In this document: piece after piece, positions 13,014 through 23,614 of the stretch | How the letters are laid out: each line of letters starts with the position of its first letter | Position numbering within the stretch: position 1 is the stretch's first letter | Assembly (NCBI RefSeq): GCF_004337985.1 | Contig: NC_043744.1 | Location: 4,050,663 to 4,114,662, forward strand | Length of the DNA stretch: 64,000 nucleotides | From: Pyricularia pennisetigena | Lineage: Eukaryota; Ascomycota; Sordariomycetes; Magnaporthales; Pyriculariaceae | Reading direction: 5' to 3' | Translations under genes and position numbers: made by a program | The notes under the pieces: model-generated | The model's input: only the letters and a program-made list of their open reading frames with translations | What the model was told of the DNA's origin: nothing | Databases searched by the model: none

Positions 13014-16000
13014 TTACTCCCCAAGCATAGCTCCCAAACACAGCACAATCCAGCAGACCTCCCCCTTGGCGTCCTTGAGCGGCGTCCAGTGCGCGGCAAA
13101 AATCTCGTCGCCCCGAAACGCCGCGCTCCTCCTCGTCTGGAGGCGCACCTGGATGCTGATGGCGTTGCCCGCCCGCAGCGCGGCGCGGACCCTGCCCTTG
13201 TACGCCACGGGCGCAGGCAGGGTGGCGCCGGCGCCTGTGTGCAACCCGTGGTCGTTGCCGATGGCCGGGGACGAGGTGAGCGTGTTCTGCCGCAGGAAGC
13301 GGAAGATGTCGGTCCCCGCCAGCTCGCCGACGTTGTTGGCTGGGTGGAGCATGGATAGTATGCCGGCGCTGTGGAAGCGGATCTTGAAGGTTGCGTCGAC
13401 GACGATGTACTGCAGATGGTTGTGGGATTGAGAGCGTCAGTATGGGACTTGTTGAATGTTGCTCAAAAAAAAAAAATAAATAAATAAAAAAATAAAAAAA
13501 AAGGAAAGAAAGAAAGAAAGGTCCAGTGCATACCTTGGAATACGCCGAATAAAACTCCCTCATCTGGGCGCCGATATCCTGCCCCTCCATCTTGCTCAAC
13601 AGCTTCCGTCCCATTCCGGCGTCGGCCATGGCCGGTACCGCCTGCACGCTCGAGTCGTTTTCGTCCTGGGTCCGCACGCCAAAGGCCTTGAGCAGGACCT
13701 TGCGGGCGCTCGACTTGCGCGGGGGCGTTGTGGACTGAGGCGACGTCTGCGGCTGCTTTGCTGTCGTCTCGTTCAGGTCGGCGGGCGACCCTTGGGAGTC
13801 GGTCTCGGAAGGGTCCGAGGACATTGAAAGCACGCGCATCACGTCGGCGCTGCTGTGGATCGTCGTGGAGCAGTTGACTTGCCCGCCGATGAAGAAAGCC
13901 AGCTGTCCCTGTTCGTCGAATAGCGGTGCTAGATTGGAGGGCAAGGGGGTGGATGGTGTTAGTTGGTTTGACACGCCAGGGACAGGAAGTTGATCAAGAT
14001 TGGGCTTTACCAATATAAAGAAGGTTCCAGAAAGGGTCACCATTCTTCTTATAGTTCAGGACCAGCTCTACAACCTCGGTCTCTTCCCTGATGGCACTTC
14101 TGACCCTGGCAACAGCCTGCTTGTCCGTCTGCTTGCCCTGCAGAACTCGGCAGTTCTTGGAGATGATATCACTCAGCGGGTGGCCGGTCAGTGACGCAAA
14201 ACCGTCGCTTGCAAAGATGATGGGGTTGTCAGCCTGGCGGGGGTCGGTCATCGTGAACGAGTCTCCTAGTCCCTGGTAGCGGGTACGGTCGTAGGCCAGC
14301 GCCCGGCTTGCAGACAGGGCGAGCTGGTGTCGCACAAAGGCCGGGTAGACATCTGCGTAGATGAGGTCTTGGACGCCCTTTTGAGCTCCGGAAAACATTT
14401 TATTCATCTGCGGGAGTGTCTGAGACATGAGAGTACGCATGTCGCTGTCGACCCTGTTCAGGACGGCGCCTTGCAGATTGACCTGCCTGGGGGAGCTGTC
14501 TGACACGTACTCCCTGTGTATGGACCTGACGGTGTCGCCGAGCTCGTTTATCAGGCGATGGTAGTGGTCAACTAGGAAAGAGCCGGTTGTGTGTCAGTCA
14601 ACCTTTCCACACCAATGATGAGTGTGAAAGCAGGGATGCCAATGGGATGCCGAGACAGAATTAAACATAAAGTAGAAGTAAGATTTGCCATCCTACCTTT
14701 CTGAAGAAACTCAATATTCTCTGCACACAGCCGGCTTTCGCTGAATTTGAGGAGCTGATGAGCAGTGATGGGATCTTGCAACACAACGTGGTAGATGTTG
14801 GGACCAAAAAAGTCGGGCATCCGCGCCGAACCGCTAGTAGCGACGCTGAGCTGGCCATCCGACTCTTTGGACTTGGTAGATCCTCCGCGGTGGACATCAC
14901 CCAGATCGTGACTGTGTCTCCTCCGACGAAGCACATTGGGCTGTCGTTGGCCACTCTGTGCGCTGTTTAGGCGACCCTGAAGACTGCCGTTTTTGCTGCT
15001 GCCCACTTTGTGCGTTCCCTTGAAGGAGCTCTTGCGACGGGGTATCTCGCCTCGCGGCAAGCTGGGGTGGTCCTCGCTGTAAAAGTTTTCAAGGTAGCAT
15101 CCATCGAAATTATCAAAGTCGTGGGGCGAATCTGGGCGGAAGTCATTGAGATCGTGAGGAGAGTCTGGTGGGTGGTAGTATGGTCCTGTCAAGGGTGGGA
15201 TGTTGTCGGTTGGTGCATCTTCGTAGAGGCGTATATGGTCCAGGACTGGTGATCGCTCGCCGCCAATGCTTCCCATGTCATTTCCATTTGTGTCTTCACT
15301 GCTGTTGAAACTTATCTCGCGCAACGGTGGGAGACTTGAATGGTCAATTCTTCTTTGTGTCTCTGTACTCTGCATGCTCAGTCGGCGGTCTCGTAGGCTA
15401 GATTCCGATTTCATCGGCCCACGAAGCTTGCCCTGGTCTGCCGAGGGCCTTCTGGTATTTCTGTTCCTGTCGTGCTCGTCTTCGCTGAAGGAATCCTCGA
15501 AGGAGTCGTCGCGAATCACAAGCCTCGGTCTGACAATAGGAGGGGGCGTCGCGGACATTCGCGTAAGGACAGCGACATCTTCGCTCGCGTTAACCATCGA
15601 CTGCCGCTGCTTGGGCTCACTGTGTTGTCCACCCTTGTGCGAGGACCTGGTCGCAGGGCGCTGCGAGCCGGCCATGGTAACGCGCTTCAGGATGCGTTGG
15701 GCGACCTCGATCTCCTCCCTCGACGGGCCGTCTTCCCACTCAAGAGTGTGTGCGTCGTCGCGAGGGCGGAAGTTCCAGGCGGGAGTCCAATTGGGTGAGA
15801 AAGGATAGCGCGGCTCCTTCTCACGATCTTTCCTGACGTGCTCTGCTCGGGACGAACGTCGCGCGGGGATGACTATGCTTCCGTCTGAGCGCTGAACTTG
15901 GTGTTTCGACAAGCAAGGTCTGTTGCTCGCGACGTCTCCACACTTTCGCCAACTGTGCGGCGGGTTGTTTTTGTTTTCAGCCTGTTGCTGTTTTTGTGGT

Positions 16001-16242
16001 TGTTGTTGTTGTTGTTGCTGCTGCTGCTGCTGCTGAAGAACAAGGCCGTCAGGTCTGGGAGCCCGATCTGCATCTCCTTGGCGGGATCTGGTGCCTTGCG
16101 TTGATGTCATGCGCCACAAGTTGCAGCCTTTGGGGTCCAGATCCGTCGCGGCCGTTGCACCAGTGGCAACGTCAGTGCCAGTGTCAAGCCCGGACCGTCC
16201 AGTAGCGCTGCCGCCGGCCTGCTCGGGCATGACCGGCGCCAT
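13014..16242 (-). CDS. RGS-LOV protein: G-protein regulator fused to a blue-light sensor
   Basis: Four exons on the minus strand: 16242-14697, 14571-14011, 13928-13534 and 13409-13014. They total 2,898 nt, giving 965 residues. The first ~475 residues are disordered, with a run of 12 Gln near residue 75. An RGS domain begins at PDFFGPNIYHVVLQDP and crosses intron 1 (AENIEFLQK joined to VDHYHRLINELG). A LOV/PAS domain follows with NPIIFASDGFASLTGHP and the flavin-adduct motif NCRVLQG (Cys ~656), NYKKNGDPFWNLLYI and, after intron 2, APLFDEQGQLAFFIGGQV. A second PAS-like segment starts near residue 835 (YIVVDATFKIRFHSAGIL). Fungal RGS-LOV proteins are known, for example from Botrytis, where light drives membrane binding. 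Control of heterotrimeric G-protein signalling by blue light is inferred from that family. Confidence 0.9.
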
Positions 16243-17528
16243 TTAGCTCGCGTTGTCATGTGCGGGGCTGCCTTTGTCGGGAGACTTTTTTTTTTTTGTA
16301 GGAAAACGAGGCTTGCAGTTTGGCTTTTATTTTCACGGGGCGATGGATTTTAGGGTTTATAGCGCTTGCATGGATGGGACTGGGAGTGAGAATGCTTTTG
16401 CTTTTGCACGTTTGAGATCGTCAGTAACCCGAAACTTTGAGCTTGACCGTTGACTGCCTACTCTGTAGCGGCAGTAAACATGCAGTCCTTGTCCATCGTA
16501 CCCTGAAGAACTTGACACCCGTGGGATCTGTGTGGAATGATTCGCTTGTGTCCATTGTCGGAAAACTCAAGCTAAAATAGAAACAGCTAAGATGGAAGCA
16601 GCTAATACAGGAAATTTGAGGTAGAGATGACAACATGCAACACACACATATTGCTACCCTTAACCAGTCTAGAAATAGGATGAACTTGCTAATAGTTCAG
16701 TAGTTTAATCCTTTCGCGGTACGCATGTGAACACGATCCGGGCTTGCAGCGGCAGTTCCGCCACATCTCAAAGCCTGAACCTGCAGGGTACATAGGATGA
16801 ATGAATCTGGCAAAAGCAAAACCTCATACAACGCAACGCTGCGTCAGATTAGGCTGACAGGGCAGAGTAACATGGAAATGGGCCGAAACTAAATCGGTGG
16901 ATGGCCTGCCCTCTGTGATATACTGCACTACTTGATGGAAGCTGTCACTAACCCTAACCCAGCAGCTCTAGTGTCGTGTCGACGATTAACACAACCAGAT
17001 ACGGATACAGATGCACGCATGCAGGGAATCAGTATGCTTAAACATCTATTTACTATTGTACGGCGCGCGTAGAATTGACCCACACAGACGTTATCTCCGG
17101 TTCGCGGCAGGTCAAGACCGACACCAGCCTCCGTCCCACATCTGCCTATCAAAAAGAGCCGGAAGTCAGGAACTCGACCCCTCATGCCAAGTAATATCCA
17201 TGCCAAATTCTCCAGCTGCCTTTTTGGGAGAAATATTTTGGAGTAACATCAGGCATTCGGAGGTTCTCCATGTGTCATTTGGCGTCAGCCAAGAGTTATA
17301 GCTTCTGTGGAAGGAACAGAGAAAAAAAAAAAAAAAAAAAAAAAAAGGGTTTGAAGCTACTGATTTCGGAGATTCACCGTAATCTGATGCCGAAATCGTC
17401 ATATCTGGATGTGGGCCAATTGCAGCATACAAAAGGGCATGGGTCTACGACCTCGGTTGGAGATGGATTCCTTGGGGTCTCTCTTTCTGAGGTCTACGGT
17501 CAGTTGAACCCTTCTAGCTTCGGTCACC
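16243..17528. other. Intergenic between divergent genes
   Basis: The shared upstream region of the RGS-LOV and carboxypeptidase genes. A poly-A tract lies at 17,322-17,346. Two tandem CCCTAA units occur near 16,950, too short to mean a telomere. No coding frame is supported. Confidence 0.55.
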
Positions 17529-19550
17529 ATGCGCTCTCCCATGTTCGGCTCGGCCCTCTGGCTGGCGTTGGCCGCCACCAGCGTTGCTCAGGTTCAGTAT
17601 GGATATAACCAACTTGCAGTCCGTCAAGACTCGGAGCTCGTTGCGGCCAACTTCCCGGACGTGGATGTTGAGTTGCGATCGCCTGCTTTTCTCGAACCGG
17701 CAAGCATCCCATCTGGGTTTGCAAATGGAACCGAGCCGGCGACCAGTCATAAAGACATGGGTAAGTTTTCCAGGCTTCCATGTTAATCCCCCGTCGTACG
17801 ACTGTACAAAACAATTGATGCCGACTGACAAACAACACCACCAAAGAGTCTTTCATGCAGACACTGGCCGACAAGCATGACTGGATGACCTACAACGTCC
17901 TCAATTTCACATCCGAGGAAGGCCGAAGCTTCCCCTACATTCACTTGTCATCGCCGGCTTCCGCATCCACCAACAAGGTCCGTGTCTGGTACCAGGGATC
18001 GGTCCACGGCAATGAGCCTGCTGGTGACCAAGGTGCATTGGCCTTCCTTGGCAAGCTCGATGCCAACGCCACCTATGCCGCGTCATTGCTCGATCGCCTC
18101 GAGATCTTTGTGCTGCCACGGTATAACCCGGACGGCAACTACTACTTCCAGCGCACCCTGGCTACCAACTATGACCCCAACAGAGATCATGTCAAGCTGG
18201 CGAGGATGCAGACGCGGCAGATCAAGGAAGTGTTCTCCAAATTTGATCCACATATCAGGTATGTCTTGTTCCGTCCCCTGAACGTCCTCTTGATGGCGTC
18301 CAACTGATTCTGTGAATCCTCCCATTCTTTGCAGCATCGACGCGCATGAATACGGAGCGGCCACCAGGTACCTCGGTTACGTGCCTGCCTCCGACGGTCT
18401 CTTCTCTGCCGCCAAGAACCTAAACATCCACCCTCTGATCCGCAACATGTCCGAGTCGGTCTTTGCGCCCGCGATCGGCGCCCACATGGAGTCTCTGGGC
18501 CTGCGCTGGGAGCCCTACGTCACGGGCTCGGCCTCCAACGGCGTCATCAACCTTGACGAGGCCGGCACCGACGCCAAGATCGGTCGCAACAACATGGGCC
18601 TGAGCCAGGCCATCACCTTTTTGACCGAGACGAGGGGAATCTACCTGGCCGACCAGCAGTTCCAGCGCCGCACCGTTGCCAGTCTGGCTATGGCCGAGGC
18701 CATCATTGATACTGCGGCTGAGAAGGCCGCCGAGGTGCTGGAGGCAGTCGAGGGCGGTCGCGACGACTTTATCAAGTCCAATGCGCCGGTGGTGATTACC
18801 GACTTTTCGGATGTCATCGACAGGCCTTTGTAAGTCTCCCACATACCAAAAGGTCCAAAACCACAACTCTTGCGTTTCGCCGCTGACATGGCATGTATTT
18901 CAATCGCAAACAGCAAATTAATCGACATCAACAACGGGAGTGTGGTCCAAGTCCCCGTCCGCTTCGCATCCACAACTCCCGCAAACGCCAATGTAAGCCA
19001 GTGNNNNNNNNNNNNNNNACTTGCACATCATTCCAATCCATAATTCTGCGCAAAAGGCTAAACAGCCCATCCGTCGCAATGTAGCTCACCCGTGCCCGCC
19101 CTGAGGCTTACCTGATCCCTCCGGCCTGGGCAGACCTCGCCGAGCGTATGCGCGTGTCGGGGCTGGAGGTCACCACGCTGTCGGACGGCTACGCCGGCGC
19201 CGCCGAGGCGCTGACCATCACGTCGGCGACCATTGCGCGCTCGTACTACGAGGGCGTCATCAGGGTGACCACCACAACCAACACCACCACCAAGGACATC
19301 AAGCTGCCGCCCGGCTCGTTCTCCGTGTCAACGAGGCAGAAGAATGGCGCGCTGGCCATGGTCGCGCTCGAGCCCGAGAACATCGATTCGTATGTCTCGT
19401 TCAACATTGTGCCGGCCGAGGTTGGGTGAGTTTCTAGTCCCTCGACCCTGTTTTTATGCCGAGTGCGTCCCTGGGCGGCTTTGTAGCTCAAAAAATACTG
19501 ACACGTTCGTGTTTAGGGACGAATATCCTGTCTACAGAGTCATGCAATAG
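17529..19550 (+). CDS. Secreted M14-type zinc metallocarboxypeptidase
   Basis: Six exons: 17529-17760, 17847-18258, 18335-18829, 18914-18992, 19085-19425 and 19517-19550. They total 1,593 nt, giving 530 residues. Residues 1-20 form a signal peptide (hydrophobic core, then TSVAQ). The M14 zinc site is visible: His131 and Glu134 in SVHGNEPAGDQG and His219 in SIDAHEYGAATRYLG. The catalytic Glu is likely Glu313 in FLTETRGI. The C-terminal ~140 residues may form a beta-rich domain (GVIRVTTTTNTTTKDIKLPP). The protein is likely an extracellular or vacuolar exopeptidase; substrate side-chain preference cannot be read from sequence. The N gap falls in intron 4 and does not affect the exons. Confidence 0.9.
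19004..19018. other. Assembly gap (15 N)
   Basis: Fifteen N inside intron 4 of the carboxypeptidase gene. Flanking donor (GTAAGC at 18993) and acceptor (AG at 19083) keep the reading frame, so the gap hides only intron sequence if its size is right. Confidence 0.95.
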
Positions 19551-20239
19551 TGATCAGCGGGATCTTCATCGTGCTTTTCTGTCTGGGGTATGAAGCTCAT
19601 AGGAGCTAGGATATAGCTCACGGAAGTGCGGCAGCAGGGAAAGTTGGGCCTTGATTTTACTACCGGAGTATGGCAATGGCTTGCACTATATCCAAGACAA
19701 GCTCATATAAACATGGCCCACTTCTCCCAACTCAAGTGACCGAACAACCTGACTGAAGATCCCTCATCTGATTTGATAAGCCGATCGATTTCCATTCAGC
19801 GAGCGAGTCGGATAACTTGGAGCTATTTGCATACAAAGCTCCCATGCTGGAAATCGTCGGAAACCTCGGTCGACGGGCAATGAAACCCCGATTGTGGCAG
19901 CCCTCGGTGTAAACCGCGGTCTACCACTGTAGAAAGTCCAGCCGCCCTGGTCCGCAAGAACGCCACATTTCTTTTTCTACTACCAAGCAAGCTACGTAGT
20001 CGAGCTCATCCACTCGTTGTCCTCTAGACTAGTCAGTCCCCCCATTCTGCCTGGTAAAATATTTTAAAGCAGTGCCGTCGAAAATTGCCGAAACTCCCTG
20101 GGACTTTCCCCATGCCCAGTCTTGGAAAAGGAAAATAAATCAGACGGCGAAATTTCCAGGGGCATGACCAATTTCCTGGGGTTCCCCTCAAAGCCTCCAT
20201 CTCGAATGTTACCAAAACCCGCCCACGCTTGGCAGTTGC
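19551..20239. other. Intergenic, no gene seen
   Basis: The 3' flank of the carboxypeptidase gene and further non-coding DNA of ordinary base composition. No repeat or RNA gene is recognised. Confidence 0.5.
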
Positions 20240-20661
20240 TCAACGACGGTAGTGACGAACAGCCCCCAAATATACGTAATTGGCGACGGCAGTCAAACAA
20301 GCGGGACAAACCCCAGATTTTGTAAAACTTAGCCATGATTTGAGATGAAGTAACTTTGGCCACACGAAATCAAGATAAACTTTACCGATCAATCTGAATA
20401 AAATGAACGATACCGCTGCCTCGATAGTCGAGTCGATAATGGCTACCATTAAATACAAACGCTCCTGATGAGGAACCCGCATCAATCCAATCACAGCTCC
20501 AAGCAAAAGTGCGGGGATCAACGTAGTTCCGCCAGGATTCTCCACGCCAGATGCGACACCACCACCTGCGTTGACATGGCCGACCCCGCTTATTAGTGTA
20601 AAATTTGGTACCGTCAATTCATACCGCCGCGGCACTGGTTGACCGAGGAAACGAGCCGCCA
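20240..20661 (-). CDS. Possible small membrane protein ORF
   Basis: A minus-strand frame opening near an ATG at 20,661 would encode about 140 residues. It contains a hydrophobic, membrane-like run from GGTTLIPALLLGAVIGLM through YLMVAIIDSTIEAAVSFILF. It occupies the upstream region of the tannase-family gene and has no visible splice sites. The longer open frame to 21,172 is a shadow of the esterase gene, so this part may also be chance. I do not recognise a family. Confidence 0.2.
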
Positions 20662-20810
20662 TTGGAGTTCTGCCGTGTTGTATGATCAAATATTTGAACA
20701 AGCCAATTCCCGCTCCAATGGATTGCTTGGCAGGGTGCAGTCTTGCACAGCAACCTCTTCTTGCCCCCATCTCGCAGCCCCAAGTCTGTCCCGCGTCCCC
20801 CTGGTCCACG

Positions 20811-22418
20811 ATGAGATCCTCACTCTTTGCGGCATTCGTGCCAGTGGCCGTTGTGGCCCAGGATGCACCAGCGTTCCCCGAGGGATGCCTCAAGCTCGCT
20901 GGAGAGCTGAACGGCAAGCTGCCCAACACAACGGTCTGGTTTTCGGAGCCGGTCCTGGCCGGTACAAACATCACCCTGTCGGATACCGACCCCACGTGCG
21001 GCCGAACCAGCCAAAAGGTCGATGTGGACTTGTGCCGCGTTGCCATGTTCGTCACGACGTCGCCGACGTCCAACGTCAGCGTCGAGGCTTGGCTGCCCGT
21101 CGACTGGAAGGGCGACCGTTTCCTGAGCACCGGCAACGGCGGCCTGTCTGGCTGCATCCAGTACGAGGACATGGCTTATACCACCGCCAGGGGCTTCGCC
21201 ACGGTCAGTGGCAACGCCGGCCACAACGGCACTTCTGGTGCGGCTTTTGGCTACAGCGACGAGGTCGTCGAGGACTTTTCGTGGAGGAGCGTGCACACCG
21301 GCGTGGTCCTCGGCAAGCAGATTGTGGAGGAGTACTACGGCCGCCCGCACCAGAAGAGCTACTACCTCGGCTGCTCAACCGGCGGTAGACAGGGCTTTAA
21401 GAGCGCCCAGGACTTCCCCGAGGACTTTGACGGCGTCGTCGCCGGCGCACCTGCATTCGCCTTCAACAACCTCAGCTCGTGGTCCGGTCACTTTTACCCG
21501 GCGACAGGAAAGCCCGGTTCGCCGACGTTCCTCAGCGTCGAGCAGTGGATGGCCGTGCAGGCCGACGTGCTGAAGCAATGCGACGGTCTTGACGGGCACA
21601 AGGACGGCATCCTCGAGGACCCGGACTTGTGCGCCTACCGCCCCGAGAACCTCATTTGCGGCAGTGGCAACAACAACAACAACAACAACAACAGCACGGC
21701 GTGCATCACCGGCACGCAGGCCGAGACGGTGCGCAAGGTGTTTGGCGGGATTTACAGCGTCGACGGTTCCCTCACGTACCCGGGCCTGCAGTACGGGGTC
21801 GACAACTCGTTTGTTTTCATCTACCTGACCGGCAACCCGTTCGTCTACTCGGCCGAGTGGTTTCAGTACGCCATATACCACAACCCCGAGTGGGACCCCG
21901 CGACGCTCGGCCCCAAGGACTACGCCGAGTCGGCCAGCCGCGACTTTGGCGGCATCAGCAGCTTCAAGGGCGACCTGTCCGGCGCGCGGGACCGCGGCGC
22001 CAAGATCCTGCACTACCACGGCCTGCAGGACCAGATCATCACGAGCACCAACAGCGCCCGCTACTACGACCACGTCTCGCGCACCATGAACCTGCCCTCG
22101 CGCGACCTCGACGCCTTCTACCGTTACTTTCGCGTGTCCGGAATGGGTCACTGCAATGGCGGCTCGGGCGCCGGGGCCATCGGCAACAGGGGCGGGGACT
22201 CGTACGTGTCGGACGATGCCGCCGACAACGTGCTGACGGCCATTGTCGACTGGGTCGAAAAGGGCGTCGCGCCCGAAACCATCACCGGCACCCGCTACCA
22301 GAACGGGACCCGCAGTTCCGGTGTGATTGAGTACAAGAGGAGGCACTGTAGGTATCCTCTGCGGAACGTGTTCAAGGGTGGAGATGCGAACGACCCGGAT
22401 AGCTGGCAATGCGTGTAG
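20811..22418 (+). CDS. Secreted tannase/feruloyl esterase family enzyme
   Basis: A single exon of 535 residues. The frame is open further upstream, but ATG at 20811 is chosen because it starts directly with a signal peptide (MRSSLFAAFVPVAVVAQ). The family's CS-D-HC arrangement is present: nucleophile Ser189 with Cys188 in GCSTGGRQG, Asp407 in GLQDQIITS, and His447-Cys448 in GMGHCNGG; the two Cys would form the disulfide that links the catalytic residues. A calcium-site-like DGLDGHKDGILEDPDLC follows the family pattern. Several N-glycosylation sequons are present. A run of eight Asn at about 21,668-21,692 (AAC repeat) is an unusual insertion. Likely role: hydrolysis of phenolic or feruloyl esters of plant material outside the cell. 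Tannase and feruloyl esterase B cannot be told apart by eye. Confidence 0.9.
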   Translation: MRSSLFAAFVPVAVVAQDAPAFPEGCLKLAGELNGKLPNTTVWFSEPVLAGTNITLSDTDPTCGRTSQKVDVDLCRVAMFVTTSPTSNVSVEAWLPVDWKGDRFLSTGNGGLSGCIQYEDMAYTTARGFATVSGNAGHNGTSGAAFGYSDEVVEDFSWRSVHTGVVLGKQIVEEYYGRPHQKSYYLGCSTGGRQGFKSAQDFPEDFDGVVAGAPAFAFNNLSSWSGHFYPATGKPGSPTFLSVEQWMAVQADVLKQCDGLDGHKDGILEDPDLCAYRPENLICGSGNNNNNNNNSTACITGTQAETVRKVFGGIYSVDGSLTYPGLQYGVDNSFVFIYLTGNPFVYSAEWFQYAIYHNPEWDPATLGPKDYAESASRDFGGISSFKGDLSGARDRGAKILHYHGLQDQIITSTNSARYYDHVSRTMNLPSRDLDAFYRYFRVSGMGHCNGGSGAGAIGNRGGDSYVSDDAADNVLTAIVDWVEKGVAPETITGTRYQNGTRSSGVIEYKRRHCRYPLRNVFKGGDANDPDSWQCV

Positions 22419-22620
22419 ATTGCATTCGTCATGTTGGGTTGCTTGTTTTGTCTACATACTAGTAGTTTTGTAGATACATTAACCGATCTCCGAAAGTAAT
22501 AAAAGATGAATGGAATTATAATACTTAAGGATGCTTAGTGTTGCACCAAAAAACGCAGCCAAAAGACGAAAGCTCCCGTCTTTGACTAATGCCAGTGACT
22601 TCGGTAAATATAGCGCACTT
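22419..22620. other. Edge of the gene-rich region
   Basis: The 3' flank of the esterase gene with ordinary composition. It ends abruptly at the LTR-like copy a, after which base composition falls to strongly AT-rich. Confidence 0.6.
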
Positions 22621-23276
22621 TGTGAGGAGGTTACGAGATAGAATAAGCTTAATCTTGAACGCGGGGAAAGGTGGATCACGTATATGGCTGATGGAACGTT
22701 AAAATGGCAGATAACCGTCTGCTAGCGGGTAATAGAGATGATATATTGTTGTTGCACAATCGATTCGTTCAATCGTTAAATCGTTAAAAGTTATGAATTT
22801 AAGGTTAAGTTGTGAATTACGTGTTCGAATCCGTAGGTGCAGATTTTCGATCCGGATGTCCGGAATGCGGGGTCACGTCACTTGATTTGGCCTTATTCAT
22901 GTGACTGACCTGCCGACCTATTGAGCCTAACGGCCCATTGAGCCTAACGGCCTATTGTGCTTATAAATGCGCAGAAAATCTGCGACCACAACGGGATTCG
23001 AACCCACGCACTTTAACAACGTTAATATGATATAGATTATGGTACGTGCATTATACCATTAAGCTAGATTATACATGACGTATTTTTTTTATTGTTAAAA
23101 CTATAAACAAAGACATGATATATAAAGCTTTGTATATATAATAAACGCGTATACGTTTTATTGGTTATTTATTTATTTATTCGATGCAGGGAGACGAATA
23201 GAATTAGCCCGTGCTAGCCGCTATAACATAATGCAGGGTAGCTAATAAAATTAGCCCTGCGCTAGCCATGTTCACA
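22621..23276 (+). mobile_element. Solo LTR-like element, copy a (656 bp)
   Basis: Begins TGTGAGGAGGTTACGAG and ends GCTAGCCATGTTCACA, the same ends as copies c and d. On the minus strand it holds a tRNA-like A box (TAGCTTAATGG) and B box (GGTTCGAATCC). It has two 17-bp units of the motif ATTGAGCCTAACGGCCC. Unlike the other copies it has no TSD: the left flank ends GCACTT and the right flank starts GGTAC. It joins unique DNA to a remnant of the giant element, so it may mark a rearrangement. Confidence 0.75.
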
Positions 23277-23614
23277 GGTACGGGTAATATTTAATGTTTT
23301 TTGTTAAAAGCGTGGGATAATTCTATATAAATTGCCTAATTAGTACGGATCTATAACGTTATTTTTTTAATCCTATTAACAATAAGGGTTACTAACAGGG
23401 GTTTAGGCATTAGCCTAGGTGCGGCGTGGTGCTAGTTGCGCTATAAAAGCCTGTAACTACAGGGGTTTAAAGCTTATAATTGCAGGGTTTCAATGCACTG
23501 AATGCACTAAAATGGTTCACTAAATTTTGGGATTAATAAATTCGATTCATTGGTGGGGGAGACTTTGCTTTATCTCCCTTATATACTCTCCGACGTCGAA
23601 ATGGGGGTCCGCAC
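23277..23614 (+). repeat. Remnant of the giant element plus unassigned DNA
   Basis: Positions 23,277-23,385 match G1 at about 42,313-42,410 in the same orientation (shared GGTACGGGTAATAT, then TATAACGTT). After 23,385 the similarity ends and the remaining ~230 bases are unassigned. The last nine bases, GGTCCGCAC, are the left TSD of n1. Confidence 0.65.

Noticed and set aside
16940..16965. Telomeric repeat suggesting a chromosome end
   Set aside because: Only two CCCTAA units, inside a gene-rich region; likewise only AGGGTTAGGG at 31,060.
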